43,288 nt of DNA from Mycoplasmatota bacterium. GTDB taxonomy: Bacteria; Bacillota_I; Bacilli_A; RF39; UBA660. The position numbers were made by a program, and so were the translations under genes. The notes under the pieces are model-generated. The model saw only the letters and a list, made by a program, of their open reading frames with translations, searched no databases and was not told where the DNA came from. Positions 8,493-15,912 of this stretch are shown here, one piece after another (position 1 is the first letter of the stretch; every line of letters starts with the position of its first letter). The stretch covers positions 1 to 43,288 of the forward strand of contig JALFCF010000002.1 of assembly GCA_022771205.1 (NCBI GenBank), in the 5' to 3' direction.

Positions 8493-8516
8493 CATATACT
8501 GTTTTAGGTGATTTTA

Positions 8517-9374
8517 ATGTTAAAGAAGAAACTAATTCAAGTAACATTAGTTTTATTATTAGTGCTTTTTAGTTTTTATTACACAAATAAAACAGTAGAA
8601 ATTATTAGAGAAGCAGATCCTTTAATGAAACAAATAAAGCAAGAAAGCGAAAAACATACAACTACTGCCAAGAATGCTAAAATAGAAGGAAATAAAATAA
8701 TTCCTGGATTGAATGGTGAACAAGTAGATTATGAAGAAAGTTATAAAAGAATGAAACAATATGGAAGTTATAATGAAAGTTTAACTGTATTTAAAGAAAC
8801 GAGTCCAACCATATCTATAGAAGACACATATGATAAGTTTATTATTTCTGGGAATGAAGAAAAAAAAGAAATTGCATTAGTTTTTCCTATCTATAATAGT
8901 ACAGATCCCAAAAAGATAATTCAAATACTAAATCAAGAGGATACAAAAGCAACATTTTTTATGGATGGTCTATGGTTAGAAAATAATTTAGCTTTAGTAA
9001 AGAATATGAATAAACATGAACTAGAAATTTTAAATTATAATAATCGCTATGAGGAAATTTATTTTTCATCTGCTTTGCAATACTTAAATAATGTAACTGG
9101 AAATAAAGGACAATATTGCTATGCAGATTATGATAACAAAGAAGTAATAGAACTCTGCAGTAAATTAGCACTTCATACAATAACACCTACAATAAAAGTT
9201 AGTAATGCACCATATCAAGAAGTTAAAGAAAAGCTTCAAAATGCATCAATTATTTCTTTACCAATAACCACTACAACAGAAATAGAACTACAAACAGTTA
9301 TTAATTATATAAAATCAAGAGGATATAATTTAGTTACTTTAAAAAAATTATTAAGTGAAAATCTAGATAAATAA
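8517..9374 (+). CDS. YlxY-like polysaccharide deacetylase-fold protein, catalytic motifs lost
   Basis: The 285-residue protein has an N-terminal signal anchor (LIQVTLVLLLVLFSFYY). Its C-terminal half still follows the NodB deacetylase fold: a strand EIALVFPIY, then DTKATFFMDGLWLENN, and a closing YNLVTLKKLL. The metal and catalytic motifs are gone. TFDDGP is replaced by LVFPIYN, the HxxxH motif by NYNNRYEE, RPPYG by ADYDN, and the terminal LHD by SLPI. It follows pnp directly, as ylxY does in Bacillus subtilis, so it is probably an ortholog that has become a pseudoenzyme or binding protein at the cell surface. The ATG at 8517 is preferred over the in-frame GTG at 8508 because the GTG lies within the AGGTGA ribosome site. 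Confidence 0.75.
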   Translation: MLKKKLIQVTLVLLLVLFSFYYTNKTVEIIREADPLMKQIKQESEKHTTTAKNAKIEGNKIIPGLNGEQVDYEESYKRMKQYGSYNESLTVFKETSPTISIEDTYDKFIISGNEEKKEIALVFPIYNSTDPKKIIQILNQEDTKATFFMDGLWLENNLALVKNMNKHELEILNYNNRYEEIYFSSALQYLNNVTGNKGQYCYADYDNKEVIELCSKLALHTITPTIKVSNAPYQEVKEKLQNASIISLPITTTTEIELQTVINYIKSRGYNLVTLKKLLSENLDK

Positions 9375-9413
9375 AATCTAAACAACATGTAAACTTGACA
9401 TTTATTTAGATTT
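9374..9413. repeat. Inverted repeat around a promoter -35 box
   Basis: AAATCTAAA (9374-9382) and TTTAGATTT (9405-9413) are perfect inverted 9-mers separated by 22 bases. They flank the TTGACA box of the next promoter, so they could be an operator or a weak terminator of the gene before. Confidence 0.4.
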
Positions 9414-9423
9414 GTGCTACAAT
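9395..9423 (+). promoter_or_regulatory. Near-consensus sigma-A promoter for the lipoprotein gene
   Basis: The -35 box is TTGACA (9395-9400), followed by a 17-bp spacer ending in TGC and the -10 box TACAAT (9418-9423). This is the best promoter match in the window. Confidence 0.88.
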
Positions 9424-9449
9424 TAGCCACACAATGAGGGGGAGATAGT

Positions 9450-10346
9450 GTGGAAAAGTTAAAAGGAAGCAATTTAAAAGTAAAAAAGGGTATCAAAACT
9501 ATGGTAGCTTTAGGTATAGGAGCTTTTTTAGCTACTGGATTATTAGGGTGTAAAAGTAATGATTTAGAAATTATGAATACAATATCTATTTCAGAGGCAT
9601 TAGAAAAAACAGAAAACGAAACATATATAGACGATGTTTTATCTATCCAAGATAATCAATTTGAAGAAATAACAACATTAGAAAAATTAGAAGATTTAGA
9701 AAATAGTATTAGACGATATCATATATTAGAAAACATTGAATTCAGTGAATCTGGTTATAGAAAATATTCTGACAAAGAATTAGAAAAATTAAAAAATTAT
9801 TCACTAGAAGATGTAAAAGAAATGGTGGAGCTATTAGAAACAGATTCATTAAGCGAAAATGAAAGAGTAAAAATGTTACAATTAATGTATTGGATGAATA
9901 AAGAAGACAAGAAGATAATTGATACAGAAGGATTAGGTATAGTAGAAGGAGCTTTACTAGAAACTATGAAAGCTGTTACTTGTGATGCAACAGGAATGAA
10001 ACCAGAAGATTATAATAATGTAAGCATAGGAGAGCGTCCTACACAAGAAGGAGAAAAAATTAGAATTGAAGTAACAACGGATGATGAAGACATTGTTTAT
10101 AATGTAAATTATAATAGTTTATATCAACGTTTGATAGATAACATATATAATATTCAAAATACTTCATCAGAATCAGATTTTAATGAAAAATTAAATTTAA
10201 TAGAAAATGGAATTAATTATATAAAGAAATCTTGCTTTGCTGGAGTACAAGTAAAAAGCCGTAATATGCTTGATATTTTTGGTGAGGATTGTTTAGAAGC
10301 AGAAATATCAGAATCAAAGGCTGAAAGTAAAATAAAAATTAAATAG
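9450..10346 (+). CDS. Putative lipoprotein of unknown function
   Basis: The 298-residue product starts at a GTG placed 5 bases after the strong ribosome site GAGGGGGAG. The N-terminus has several Lys, a hydrophobic stretch and the lipobox LLGC with Cys34, so it is probably a lipid-anchored surface protein. The remainder is acidic and mainly helical, with runs such as EKLEDLENSIRR and KELEKLKNYSLEDVKEMVELLE. There is also a more beta-like stretch near residues 190-220. I recognise no enzymatic motif. It has its own near-consensus promoter flanked by an inverted repeat and its own terminator, so it is a single-gene unit that may be strongly expressed. Confidence 0.75.
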   Translation: MEKLKGSNLKVKKGIKTMVALGIGAFLATGLLGCKSNDLEIMNTISISEALEKTENETYIDDVLSIQDNQFEEITTLEKLEDLENSIRRYHILENIEFSESGYRKYSDKELEKLKNYSLEDVKEMVELLETDSLSENERVKMLQLMYWMNKEDKKIIDTEGLGIVEGALLETMKAVTCDATGMKPEDYNNVSIGERPTQEGEKIRIEVTTDDEDIVYNVNYNSLYQRLIDNIYNIQNTSSESDFNEKLNLIENGINYIKKSCFAGVQVKSRNMLDIFGEDCLEAEISESKAESKIKIK

Positions 10347-10364
10347 ATAAAAATAAAAAGTATT

Positions 10365-10397
10365 AAAAAATCATTTCACTAGAAATGGTTTTTTCTT
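10365..10397 (+). terminator. Intrinsic terminator upstream of smc
   Basis: The stem AAAAAATCATTTC/GAAATGGTTTTTT (one G-T pair) has an ACTA loop and continues into a T-rich end. Confidence 0.8.
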
Positions 10398-10417
10398 TGT
10401 AATAAAAGACTTTCCAT

Positions 10418-10445
10418 TGTTTTACAAAGAAATTTATAGTATACT
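10418..10445 (+). promoter_or_regulatory. Probable smc promoter
   Basis: The -35-like TTGTTT (10418-10423), a 16-bp spacer and TATACT (10440-10445) lie 19 bases before the smc start. The match is moderate. Confidence 0.5.
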
Positions 10446-10464
10446 TAACTATAGGGTGAAGAGT

Positions 10465-13422
10465 ATGTACTTAAAAGAAATTATAACAAGTGGATTTAAA
10501 TCGTTTGCTGATAAAATTGATATTAAATTAGACAATAAAATAACATGTATTGTTGGACCAAATGGTTCAGGAAAGAGTAATGTTGTAGATGCTGTAAGAT
10601 GGGTATTAGGAGAACAATCAGTCAAGTCACTTCGTGGTGAAGGATCAATGAGTGATGTAATATTTTCTGGAAGTAAAAGTAGAAATCCTCTAAATGTAGC
10701 GTCAGTAGAATTAGTATTTGATAACTCTGATCATTTTTTAAGTGTTCCTTATACAGAGCTTTCTATTAAAAGAAGAGTTTATAGAAGTGGAGAAAACGAA
10801 TATTATTTAAATGGTGAAAAGTGTAGATTAAAAGATATTTATAATTTATTATTAGATACAGGAATGGGCAAAGAATCTTTTAATATCATTTCTCAAGGAG
10901 AAGTAGAAAAAATACTTAGTAATTCACCAACAGATAGAAGAGTTATTTTTGAAGAAGCAGCAGGAATCTTAAAGTATAAGAAAAGAAAAGAAGAAGCACT
11001 ACGCAAACTAGATAGAACCCACAATAATATTGATAGAGTAAATGATATTATTAGTGAATTGGAAACTCAAGTAGCACCATTAAAAGAACAGAGTGAGAAA
11101 GCAAAAGAATACTTAGAAAATAAAAAAGGATTAGATAATTATGAAGTAGCACTATTAGCCTACGACTTAGAAAATGAAAAATTCGAGTTAGATTGTATTA
11201 AAAGTGAAAAAGAAAAATTAGAAAAAGAAATTGTAGAATTATCTAACGAAACAACAAAAAATGATGCTCTTGATTTAGAACAAACTCATAAATTAGAAAA
11301 GTTAGAACGAGAAGAAAATAAACTTCAAAGAAGACTATTAGAAGTAACAGAAATGGTTGAAAAAGTAAATGGGGAGAAATTGTTACTTCAAGAGAGAAAT
11401 AAACAAAATAAAGAACAAGGGGAAATAGAAGAAGAATTAAGAAATATTTTAGAAGAAAAATCTCGCCTTTCTTCCAATATTGATAAGTTAAAAAAAGAAT
11501 TAGATATTATTATAGAAAACAGTAAATCGGAAGAAGATTTAGACAATAATGTAAGGAAAAAATTAGAAAAAGAAAAACAAAAAAAGAATATGTTAACAAG
11601 TGATTATTCTCAACATGAAAGAACTATTATTACATTAGGACATAAAATAACTAACTTGAGAAGAGAAATAGAAGAAGGTGGAGATTTACCTAATGGTATT
11701 AGAAAAGTATTAGAATCGTCTTCTTTATCCGGAATTCATAATACAATTGGTAATATCTTAAATACAAAAGAAGAATATATCAAAGCTTTGAACATAGCCA
11801 TATCATCAAATAAAAACTTTGTAATTACAAGTGATGAAACATCTGCCAAACTTGCGATTAACTATCTAAAAGATAATCATTTAGGAAGAGGAACATTTTT
11901 TCCACTTACTGTCATAAAATCTAGATATGTTGATAAAGAATCCTTAAAGATGCTAGAAAACGAAGAAGATTTCATCGGTGTATTAAGTGATTTAATAGAA
12001 TATGATAAAATGTATAAAAATATAGTAGAAAACCAATTAGGAACTGTAATTGTCGCTAAAAACCTAGACTCTGCAACAAGAATAAGTAACAAAGTAAATA
12101 GAAAATATAAAATCGTTACTTTAGAAGGCGACGTAGTAAATGTTGGTGGAAGTTTAACTGGAGGTTCTATCGCTTATCAAACAAGAAGTATCGTTGTTTT
12201 AAAACAAGAATTAAAGCGATTAGAAGAACAAGAATTGTTAGTAAAACAAGAATTAGAAGAAATAAAAAATGAACTAGAAGAAGTTGAAAAAGAAATAGGA
12301 AAAATAGAGGAAGAAGAGTTTGCAGTTTCTAAACGAAAAGTTACTATTAAAGAAAAATATACCAGTAAAGAACAAGAAATCAAAGAAGCAAAAAGACAAC
12401 TTGGAGAACTAAATCAAAAATGGCAAACTCTAAATGCTATTTCTAACAATACACTAAGTGACAAGGAACAAGAATTAATAGAACAATATCATACATTAAA
12501 CGCAGAAAAAGCAACCATCCAAGTTACATTAGAGCAGACTAAAAAAGAGATAGAAGATATCAAACGAGAAACAGAAGAACGTCTAGCAAGTGATAAATTA
12601 AAAAATTCTAATTTAAGAAATTTGGAAAAAGTACTTCATGAAAAAGAAGTAGCGTTAAATAGAATAGAAATAAAGATGGATAATATGTTAGATACATTAA
12701 ATACAGAATATGAATTGACTTTTGAAAAAGCAAAAGAAAACTATCATCTAGATATAGAGCCAGAAGAAGCAAGAAGAAAAGTAAGTCAATTTAGAGCTAA
12801 TATTAAACGTATTGGAATGGTTAATCTAGGGGCAATCGATGAATACGAAAGAGTAAACACTAGATATGTATTCTTAACAAACCAACGTGAAGATTTATTG
12901 AAAGCAGAAGATACATTATTAGAAATTATGAATGAGATGGACGATGTCATGAAGGAAGAATTCAAAACTACGTTTGATCAAATTGCTAAAGAGTTTAAAC
13001 AAGTGTTTAAAGAACTATTTAGTGGTGGTAATGCTGATTTAAAATTAACAGATCCTGAAAACATATTAACAACAGGAGTAGAAATAGTAGCTTCTCCACC
13101 AGGTAAAAAGTTAACTACAATCTCATTACTTTCTGGAGGAGAAAAAACTTTAACTGCTATTTCCTTACTATTTGCAATATTAAATGTAAGAAGTGTACCT
13201 TTCTGCTTATTTGATGAAGTAGAAGCGGCATTAGATGAAGCAAATGTTGCTGAATTTGGTAGATATTTAGATCATTATAAAAATAAAACTCAATTTTTAA
13301 TTATTACTCACAAGAAGAAAACTATGGAATACGCTAATACCTTATATGGAATCACAATGCAAGAGTCGGGAGTATCAAAGTTAGTTAGTGTAAAACTAAA
13401 TGAAGCATTAGAATCATTATAG
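10465..13422 (+). CDS. smc: Chromosome segregation ATPase SMC, with short coiled-coil arms
   Basis: The ATG at 10465 follows a GGGTGAAG ribosome site and gives the family N-terminus MYLKEIITSGFKSFADK. The head has Walker A GPNGSGKS (residues 31-38) and, at the other end, the signature LSGGEK (near 889) and Walker B CLFDEVEAALDEANV (near 915). A complete hinge lies at about 420-575, with conserved GG near its end. SMC dimerises at the hinge and, with ScpA and ScpB, folds and segregates the chromosome. At 985 residues it is about 200 shorter than Bacillus SMC (1186). The loss is spread over both coiled-coil arms (about 250 and 210 residues against about 330), while head and hinge are intact, so it should be functional but with a shorter reach. 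rnc and ftsY, its frequent neighbours, are absent. Confidence 0.95.
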   Translation: MYLKEIITSGFKSFADKIDIKLDNKITCIVGPNGSGKSNVVDAVRWVLGEQSVKSLRGEGSMSDVIFSGSKSRNPLNVASVELVFDNSDHFLSVPYTELSIKRRVYRSGENEYYLNGEKCRLKDIYNLLLDTGMGKESFNIISQGEVEKILSNSPTDRRVIFEEAAGILKYKKRKEEALRKLDRTHNNIDRVNDIISELETQVAPLKEQSEKAKEYLENKKGLDNYEVALLAYDLENEKFELDCIKSEKEKLEKEIVELSNETTKNDALDLEQTHKLEKLEREENKLQRRLLEVTEMVEKVNGEKLLLQERNKQNKEQGEIEEELRNILEEKSRLSSNIDKLKKELDIIIENSKSEEDLDNNVRKKLEKEKQKKNMLTSDYSQHERTIITLGHKITNLRREIEEGGDLPNGIRKVLESSSLSGIHNTIGNILNTKEEYIKALNIAISSNKNFVITSDETSAKLAINYLKDNHLGRGTFFPLTVIKSRYVDKESLKMLENEEDFIGVLSDLIEYDKMYKNIVENQLGTVIVAKNLDSATRISNKVNRKYKIVTLEGDVVNVGGSLTGGSIAYQTRSIVVLKQELKRLEEQELLVKQELEEIKNELEEVEKEIGKIEEEEFAVSKRKVTIKEKYTSKEQEIKEAKRQLGELNQKWQTLNAISNNTLSDKEQELIEQYHTLNAEKATIQVTLEQTKKEIEDIKRETEERLASDKLKNSNLRNLEKVLHEKEVALNRIEIKMDNMLDTLNTEYELTFEKAKENYHLDIEPEEARRKVSQFRANIKRIGMVNLGAIDEYERVNTRYVFLTNQREDLLKAEDTLLEIMNEMDDVMKEEFKTTFDQIAKEFKQVFKELFSGGNADLKLTDPENILTTGVEIVASPPGKKLTTISLLSGGEKTLTAISLLFAILNVRSVPFCLFDEVEAALDEANVAEFGRYLDHYKNKTQFLIITHKKKTMEYANTLYGITMQESGVSKLVSVKLNEALESL

Positions 13423-13443
13423 AGAGCAGCAGCTCTCTTTTCT
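13421..13443 (+). terminator. Intrinsic terminator after smc
   Basis: The stem AGAGAGC/GCTCTCT with an AGCA loop is followed by TTTCT. It abuts the next -35 box. Confidence 0.8.
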
Positions 13444-13471
13444 TGACTCCATGAATAATAATTAGTACAAT
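13443..13471 (+). promoter_or_regulatory. Sigma-A promoter for the M3-like peptidase gene
   Basis: TTGACT (13443-13448), a 17-bp spacer and TACAAT (13466-13471) form a near-consensus promoter starting at the last T of the smc terminator. Confidence 0.85.
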
Positions 13472-13491
13472 AAAAAAAGAAAGAGGATATT

Positions 13492-14976
13492 ATGATATTG
13501 CAGACAAGTATATTACCAATTGAGTTTGACTATAAAACAATAATAAAAGCACAACAAACAAAACGCCTATTAGATAGTAATCCTCAATTCTTTAAAGCAT
13601 TTTTACCTTCAGCAAATAAAATTAGTTTTACTGATAAAGACAGTAATATATATATAGACTATAATGATTCTTTATTAAAACATTTAAAAAACATATCAGA
13701 ATCAGAGGCAATATTAATGTTAGAAGGGAAATCTTCTATTACTGAAAAGGATAAAATATTGATACTAATGTATTTATGGAATGAAAGAATAGGTGGTGAC
13801 TATGATTATTCAACAATAGACAGCTGTTTAGTAGAAGAAGCCGCTACTAAGATTTATTATTTTGAAAGAAAAGACTATGAAGGATATTATTTATACCTTC
13901 AAAGAAATAACACACACAAACAAAATATAGTATTTAAATGGTTGCAAAAACAATACAGGTTTCCATTATTAAATTATGTAGAACAAAATCAATTACAAAT
14001 ATTAAGAAAATATTTCTTTAATAAATCAAGAGCACCAGAGTTAGAACAAATACAAGAGATGGTTGATTTTTCTCTGTCAGCATCTAAAGAAGAAGAAACA
14101 CAAAAACAAAAAATAACATATCCAGTTACAAAGGAACAATCAATTTTACTAGTAAAACAGTTTTTAGAAGAAATAGATCCTACCTGTAAATGGTTGAGTG
14201 AATTTTATACATTAGAAAAATCTAATAGGATAATAGAAAATATTAAGGACAAAAGATTACAAACTAGAAATAGAAAAAATAAAATTTGGTCTTTATTTTA
14301 TTCACAAGAAAAAAAATGGTGTATCTATGCGCCATGGAGATATACCTTGGAAGATAGTATAAGTCTTCTTCATGAGTTTTGTCATTATATTTCTTGTAAA
14401 GATGAAACTGCATCTGACGATACAGTATTTCAATTAAGTGAGTTTCCAAGTTTGTTTTTTGAAGAACAAATGTGTGAATTTTTAAAAAGACAAGGATATC
14501 CAGAAGAAGAAGTAAATAAATATTTAAATAATAGAAGATTAGAAATAATAGAATATGGACTAGATATAGAAAGTTACTTAAGAGATTTAAGAGTAATTAT
14601 GCAAGGACAAGAAATAACCTTAAATCTTAAAAAATCTAACTTAAAAATATTAGAAGATGAATATAGAAAATCAGATCCAACATTTTCTCTTGATAAAGAA
14701 TGTGGTGAGTCATTAGATGAATGGATAATAGAAGACATTGATGATGATATTAGTAGTTTATTACTAATGCCAGATTTAATAATAGAAACATATCCTTATA
14801 TAATAGGCAAAAAGTATAGTGATATAATGGCATCTCAATTACAAAATAGCAGTGAAACACTTCAAAAAATGATCAATATTACAGAAAGAATCTGTAAAAT
14901 GAAAAAAGAAGAAGTAGAAGAAGAATTGGAATTTCGAGAAAAAAGCAACAAAAATATCAAAATAAAAAGAGCTTAA
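13492..14976 (+). CDS. Probable zinc metallopeptidase, distant M3 (oligopeptidase F) type
   Basis: The 494-residue protein has no signal peptide or membrane helix and is probably cytoplasmic. It contains HEFCH at residues 294-298, an HExxH zinc motif. A Glu at 317 lies in SEFPSLFFEEQ, 23 residues after the first His. The spacing and the E-x-PS-x-F-x-E pattern match the third zinc ligand region of M3 oligopeptidases such as PepF. The N-terminal half is helical and weakly conserved, and the protein is shorter than typical PepF (about 600), so this is a divergent or reduced member. The likely role is cleavage of short peptides. It has its own promoter. Its 3' end overlaps def by four bases in convergent orientation, and its terminator lies inside def. 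Confidence 0.65.
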   Translation: MILQTSILPIEFDYKTIIKAQQTKRLLDSNPQFFKAFLPSANKISFTDKDSNIYIDYNDSLLKHLKNISESEAILMLEGKSSITEKDKILILMYLWNERIGGDYDYSTIDSCLVEEAATKIYYFERKDYEGYYLYLQRNNTHKQNIVFKWLQKQYRFPLLNYVEQNQLQILRKYFFNKSRAPELEQIQEMVDFSLSASKEEETQKQKITYPVTKEQSILLVKQFLEEIDPTCKWLSEFYTLEKSNRIIENIKDKRLQTRNRKNKIWSLFYSQEKKWCIYAPWRYTLEDSISLLHEFCHYISCKDETASDDTVFQLSEFPSLFFEEQMCEFLKRQGYPEEEVNKYLNNRRLEIIEYGLDIESYLRDLRVIMQGQEITLNLKKSNLKILEDEYRKSDPTFSLDKECGESLDEWIIEDIDDDISSLLLMPDLIIETYPYIIGKKYSDIMASQLQNSSETLQKMINITERICKMKKEEVEEELEFREKSNKNIKIKRA

Positions 14977-14984
14977 ATAGCTCT
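14961..14984 (-). terminator. Terminator for def, lying inside the end of the convergent gene
   Basis: On the minus strand the stem AGAGCT/AGCTCT with a 5-base loop is followed by TTTTATT. It overlaps the last codons of the metallopeptidase gene. Confidence 0.65.
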
Positions 14985-15521
14985 ATAATCATCCTTTCCT
15001 TTGAAAGGATTTTTTTTATCGATATGATCAGTAAATAAAATACCATTTAAATGGTCAAGTTCATGTTGAAAACAGATGGCTAACTCTTCACGTGCTCTAA
15101 CATGAATCTTTCTACCTTCTATATCATATGCCTCCATAGTAACCCTAGCATATCTTGGAACAATTCCATCAACAGGACGATTAACTGATAAACATCCTTC
15201 TCCCATTTCTACATAGATTTTTTCAACGGAATTACTAATAATTTTAGGATTAATTAAAATGTAGGTTTCAAATTCTCCCTCATCAATTTCATTAACAACC
15301 ACAAAATATCTTTTAGGAACTCCTAATTGGATTGCAGATAGTCCCATACCCGGTCTTAAATCATATTTTTCTGATAATTCTTCTATCTGAGAGTCATGTA
15401 AATATTGAATCATTGTATTAATTAAATCTTTATCTTTCTTAGTAAGAGGAAAACTAACTTCCTTACTAATCATTCTTAAACGCTTGTCTTTCTCATCTAA
15501 AATATCTTTTGTTTTAAGCAC
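14973..15521 (-). CDS. def: Peptide deformylase
   Basis: The 182-residue enzyme removes the N-formyl group from nascent proteins. All three metal-site motifs are visible: GMGLSAIQLG (motif 1, a variant of GxGLAAPQ with Ile in place of Pro before the catalytic Gln), EGCLSV (metal-ligand Cys) and QHELDHLNG (HExxH). The length and the insertions between the motifs fit the type 2 deformylases of Gram-positive bacteria. The start is a GTG at 15521 with a GAGGTGG ribosome site 5 bases upstream. The gene stands alone on the minus strand. It converges with the metallopeptidase gene with a four-base overlap, and each gene carries the other's terminator. Confidence 0.96.
   Translation of the reverse strand: MLKTKDILDEKDKRLRMISKEVSFPLTKKDKDLINTMIQYLHDSQIEELSEKYDLRPGMGLSAIQLGVPKRYFVVVNEIDEGEFETYILINPKIISNSVEKIYVEMGEGCLSVNRPVDGIVPRYARVTMEAYDIEGRKIHVRAREELAICFQHELDHLNGILFTDHIDKKNPFKGKDDYRAI
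14991..15018 (+). terminator. Terminator for the metallopeptidase gene, encoded within def
   Basis: The perfect stem ATCCTTTC/GAAAGGAT with a CTTT loop and eight T lies within the C-terminal codons of def on the other strand. Confidence 0.85.
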
Positions 15522-15540
15522 TGTACCACCTCTTTACGCA

Positions 15541-15568
15541 AGTATATTTTATCAAAAAAAGTTTGAAA
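15541..15568 (-). promoter_or_regulatory. Possible def promoter
   Basis: On the minus strand TATACT (complement of 15541-15546) has a weak TTTCAA about 16 bases upstream. It lies 20 bases before the def start. Confidence 0.4.
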
Positions 15569-15581
15569 AGAAAAGAAAAAA

Positions 15582-15612
15582 AATAAAAACGTATAAAAAA
15601 TTATACGTTTTT
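15582..15612 (-). terminator. Terminator after the YjcZ-like gene
   Basis: The perfect 12-bp stem AAAAACGTATAA/TTATACGTTTTT with a 4-base loop is followed on the minus strand by a T-rich run. Confidence 0.8.
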
Positions 15613-15619
15613 ATAATGA

Positions 15620-15781
15620 TTAAACTGTAAAACGACATCCAATCACAATGACTAACAAAATAAATAACACTAAAACAATAGCATAATTAGAGTTATTGTT
15701 GCCATAGTAATAAGGATAATATGGCATTTGATTATAATATTGTCCACTGCAACCAGTAGACCCATTACCATAATAATACAT
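15620..15781 (-). CDS. Small YjcZ-like membrane protein
   Basis: This is a 53-residue protein with a Tyr/Gly/Asn-rich N-terminal half (YYYGNGSTGCSG, MPYYPYYYGNNN) and one C-terminal helix, NYAIVLVLFILLVIVIGCRF. The helix follows the pattern of the YjcZ family of small Bacillus proteins (FALIVVLFILLIIVG-type). Members of that family are often annotated as sporulation-related, and their biochemical role is unknown. The ATG at 15781 is chosen over an upstream in-frame ATG because a perfect GGAGG ribosome site (minus strand, at 15789-15793) lies between them. It is transcribed alone between def and ftsW and ends in a strong terminator. A sequence resembling a sigma-K promoter precedes it. Confidence 0.7.
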   Translation of the reverse strand: MYYYGNGSTGCSGQYYNQMPYYPYYYGNNNSNYAIVLVLFILLVIVIGCRFTV

Positions 15782-15809
15782 AAAACAGCCTCCTTTACAT
15801 AATCTACTA

Positions 15810-15836
15810 TAAAGTATGTAAATTGACAAAAATTGT
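15810..15836 (-). promoter_or_regulatory. Sigma-K-like promoter upstream of the YjcZ-like gene
   Basis: On the minus strand an AC dinucleotide, 16 bases and CATACTTTA match the late-sporulation sigma-K pattern (AC, 16-17 bases, CATAnnnTA). It would give a leader of about 20 bases. The motif is short and could arise by chance in AT-rich DNA. Confidence 0.35.
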
Positions 15837-15886
15837 TAATAAAAAGGACCTAGAAAAGACTTCCATTTTCAAAACAAAAGAAAATA

Positions 15887-15895
15887 TGATATATT
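15887..15895 (+). promoter_or_regulatory. Extended -10 promoter for ftsW
   Basis: TGA followed by TATATT (15890-15895) has only a weak TTTCAA upstream. Transcription would start about 10 bases before the GTG at 15913. Confidence 0.5.
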
Positions 15896-15912
15896 AGAAT
15901 ATAGAATGGGAA

